Assembly: GCA_964593065.1 (NCBI GenBank)
Contig: CAZQGO010000008.1
Span: 29,700 to 93,699, forward strand
Origin: CAZQGO01 sp964593065
Lineage (GTDB): Bacteria > Oederibacteriota > JAAXVQ01
Direction: 5' to 3'
Length of the DNA stretch: 64,000 nucleotides
Made by a program: the position numbers and the translations under genes. Every line of letters starts with the position of its first letter. The stretch's first letter is position 1. The notes beneath the pieces were generated by a model. It was not told the origin of the DNA, made no database searches, and was given only the letters and a program-made list of their open reading frames with translations. Shown here piece by piece: positions 49,201 through 52,200 of this stretch.

Positions 49201-52200
49201 CCTGAAGCTGCTTCAGAATTTTTTCCACCGCCCGCAGCTGTGCCAGCAGTTGTTGGGAGCCGGTCTGGGTCCGCAGGGTTTCGCGCCTGAATAATTGCGC
49301 ATCCAGACGAACGTCGGTCAGGGGCGCGATGAAGCGGTTGATGGCGGCGATCCGTTCCTCCTGGTCGGCCGTCTGTCCCCGGATGAGGTCCACGGTGAGC
49401 TGCCGCAGGTCCAAACGCACGTCGGCCACGGCCTCGGGCGTTGGCTGCCCTTCCAGGCGCCACGACCGGCTGGCAAACAGCTCGAGCAGGGACGTCCGCA
49501 TGAGCTGCCGGCGCTGCGCCCAGGACAGGCCCTCGCCCACCAGGCTCGGGACCAACTGGACCAGCGGTTGCCTGATCAAGCCCGCCAGCTGGCGTTCGAA
49601 ATCCAGAACGCGTCCGGCATCACCCAGCGCCTGCAGGTTGAAGGTGGTCGCCAGCGGCGCGAGCGCGGTGGTCAGGCGTTGGCGGTAGTGGGACAACAAG
49701 GTGTCCATGCGCCGTTGCTGTGGATCCCGCAGGCCTTGCAGCACGAGGGCCTCGGGGCCCTCTCCGGCCACGGACAGAAAAGTTTTGAGGAGTCCGCGGT
49801 CGCCGCGGACCAAGCCCCAGCGTCCAGTGCGCGCCAGGGCCCCGGTCTTTTGCCCCACGCGGCGCAACAGCGCTTCGGTCTGCACGGCGCCCAGGCTGAA
49901 ACGCAGGGCCTTGCGCGACAGGTTGAAGTTGAAGTAATTCTTAAAATAGCCCAAGTCCGCGAGGGTCCGGCGGGCCCGTCCGAAAAACTGCCATAATTCG
50001 GAAGTCAAGGAGGGCGTCAGGTTGTACACGGCCGGGCCGGCCAAGCGGGCCACGGGCCGGCTGGAGATGGCGGGTGACAGCTTGGGGTCCAGGCCCACGC
50101 CGAAGGCCTCCTTGACGAAAAGAACGACGGTGTTGGGCTGTCCAACGCCGGCTTCCAGGCTGGCGCGCAACCGCGCATCCAGCTGGATGGCCTTGGCTTG
50201 ATCCGGTCCCAGGACGAGCAGGCGCAGCCGCCCCGCGGGCGTGAAAAAGACGGGACGCAGCGTTTCACTGGCGTGCAGGGCTTCGGTCAGCGCCTGGACG
50301 AATTTACTGCTGTTCTCCGGCTTGTCGGGATCGAATTGAAGGTCGGCGGGATCCGAGAGGCCGATGAAAACGGGCTGAAGATCGTCGCTGGCCAGTTCCT
50401 TTTTCGTCTGCTGCTGCAGGGCCTCCAGGTCGCGCACCACGGCCTGCGCCGTCTGCTCGAGGGTCCGGTCGATGCGGTCTTCTTCCCTTTCGTAAGTGCG
50501 CGTCCACAACACTTGAGAGATAAACCCGAGAGCGCCCAAGATCTGCTTGCGCAGGCCCGCCGTGAGCGTGCCGCCGAAGCCGGCCACGCCGACCCATTTG
50601 CCGTGCGTCACCACGTCCTTGACATCCAGGGAAGCGATCACGCTCGAGCGCTCGTGGATGCCGGGCAGTAATACGCCCTCGGCGGCCATGATTTGCTCCA
50701 TCACGCCTTCGCCGTAGCGAACTTCGGAGATTTGCCCCAACTGGATGACCTTGGGTTCGCGGAATTGCAGTCTGACTTCGCCGGGGGTTTCCGAGGCAAT
50801 GAGATGCCCGCGGGCAATGATGGCCTTGGTCACCGCCGGCAATGCCTCGTAGCGCTCGCGGGACAAAGTGATGACGGTCGGTTCCAGATCCTTGCGGTAC
50901 CCCAACAAGGCGGAGTCTTCATGGTATAAGGCGGCCGCCTTGAGGGCGGTGCGCAATACCGTGGAGAAAGAGCTGATGAAGATGTCGTAATCGGCCGCCC
51001 GTTGATTTTGCAACGGGGTTCTCCGCCCGGCGGGAACGGCTTTCGCGCTGAGCGACAGGAAGCGGAGCAGACGCTGAACGAGTGCGGTTCTCCGCCCGGC
51101 GGGAACGGCTTTCGCGCGGTGCAGCGCCCGCACGTTGCGGAAATAGGGCTGAAACTCCGCCGGCAGGCTGCCGACGAACTTCGGGTCCGTGAGCATGTCC
51201 TCGAGCAGCTTGAGGCCTTCCTCGGTCATTTGAATATCCGTGCCGTCCGTATACGCCAGGGTGCGCACGCCGCCGAAGGCCCGGGTGGTAATGGCCTGCT
51301 GCCCGCGGTAGCGCCCGCGCGCTTCGGGCTGCTCCGCCACCTCGGGGCTAAGGGAGGCGATGACGGCTCGGGCCATGACGTGGTCCGTCATGCCGTCCAC
51401 GCTCTCCGCCAGGGGACCGGAAATGTTGTAACTCAAGCCGGTGACTTTCCGGGCGCCCAGGGCCTGGACTTCGTCGGCCAAGAGCTTGCTGTTGGCCGGG
51501 ATGGCTTCCCGCAGGTCAAAGGCAAACTGGTCGAAAGGCCCGTAGACCACGGGCCGGGTGGCGTCCGTCCGGTAGGCTTCGGACAGGGCTTGGGGCTCCG
51601 CGACCAGTCTTCCCTTCTGCGCGTCCCAGCGGTACACGTAGACTTCCTCGCCCGCCGCCAGTTTTCCCTGGCGGCGGATGGCCACGGGCACTCCGAAGTA
51701 GCGCGTGGCAATGGACGCGAAAGCCCGGGCATCGCCCGCGGCCAGCGTGTAATTCTCGCTGCTGACGAACACCTGGCCGAGGTTCGGCGCCGCGGTAAAC
51801 AGCATGTGGCTGCCCAGGGCGGCCAGCTGCAGCATGAGGGATTTGCCCAGGCCCGTGGCGGCCTCAAAGGCGCGGGTATCGTCATTCAGCACGCCTTCCA
51901 AAGCGCCCCGCACCTGGATGCGGGCCCGGAGGAAGTCTTTGCGTGCCGTCTGCGCGGCCTTGCGCAGGCCGAGCGCCCGCCGGCGGTCGAGATTTTCCTG
52001 GGGGCGCGGCACTCCGGCCATCTCCAGGCCCGAGAGGAGAAAGGCCTCCAGGTTGGCGGTTTGCCCTTCCCCCGCCAGCAAAGTCACCAGCATCCGGTTC
52101 TGCCGCTGCTCGAAGGTCCTGCCGCCCATGGGCCCGAGTCGTTTTTCCAGGATTTCTCTGAGTCCCTCGCTGGTGAGTTCCGCGGGGACGTCGCGGGCGG

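Noticed and set aside
51017..51117. Possible CRISPR-like repeat pair.
   Set aside because: Only two copies, in frame inside a conserved domain, with no further spacers or cas genes.
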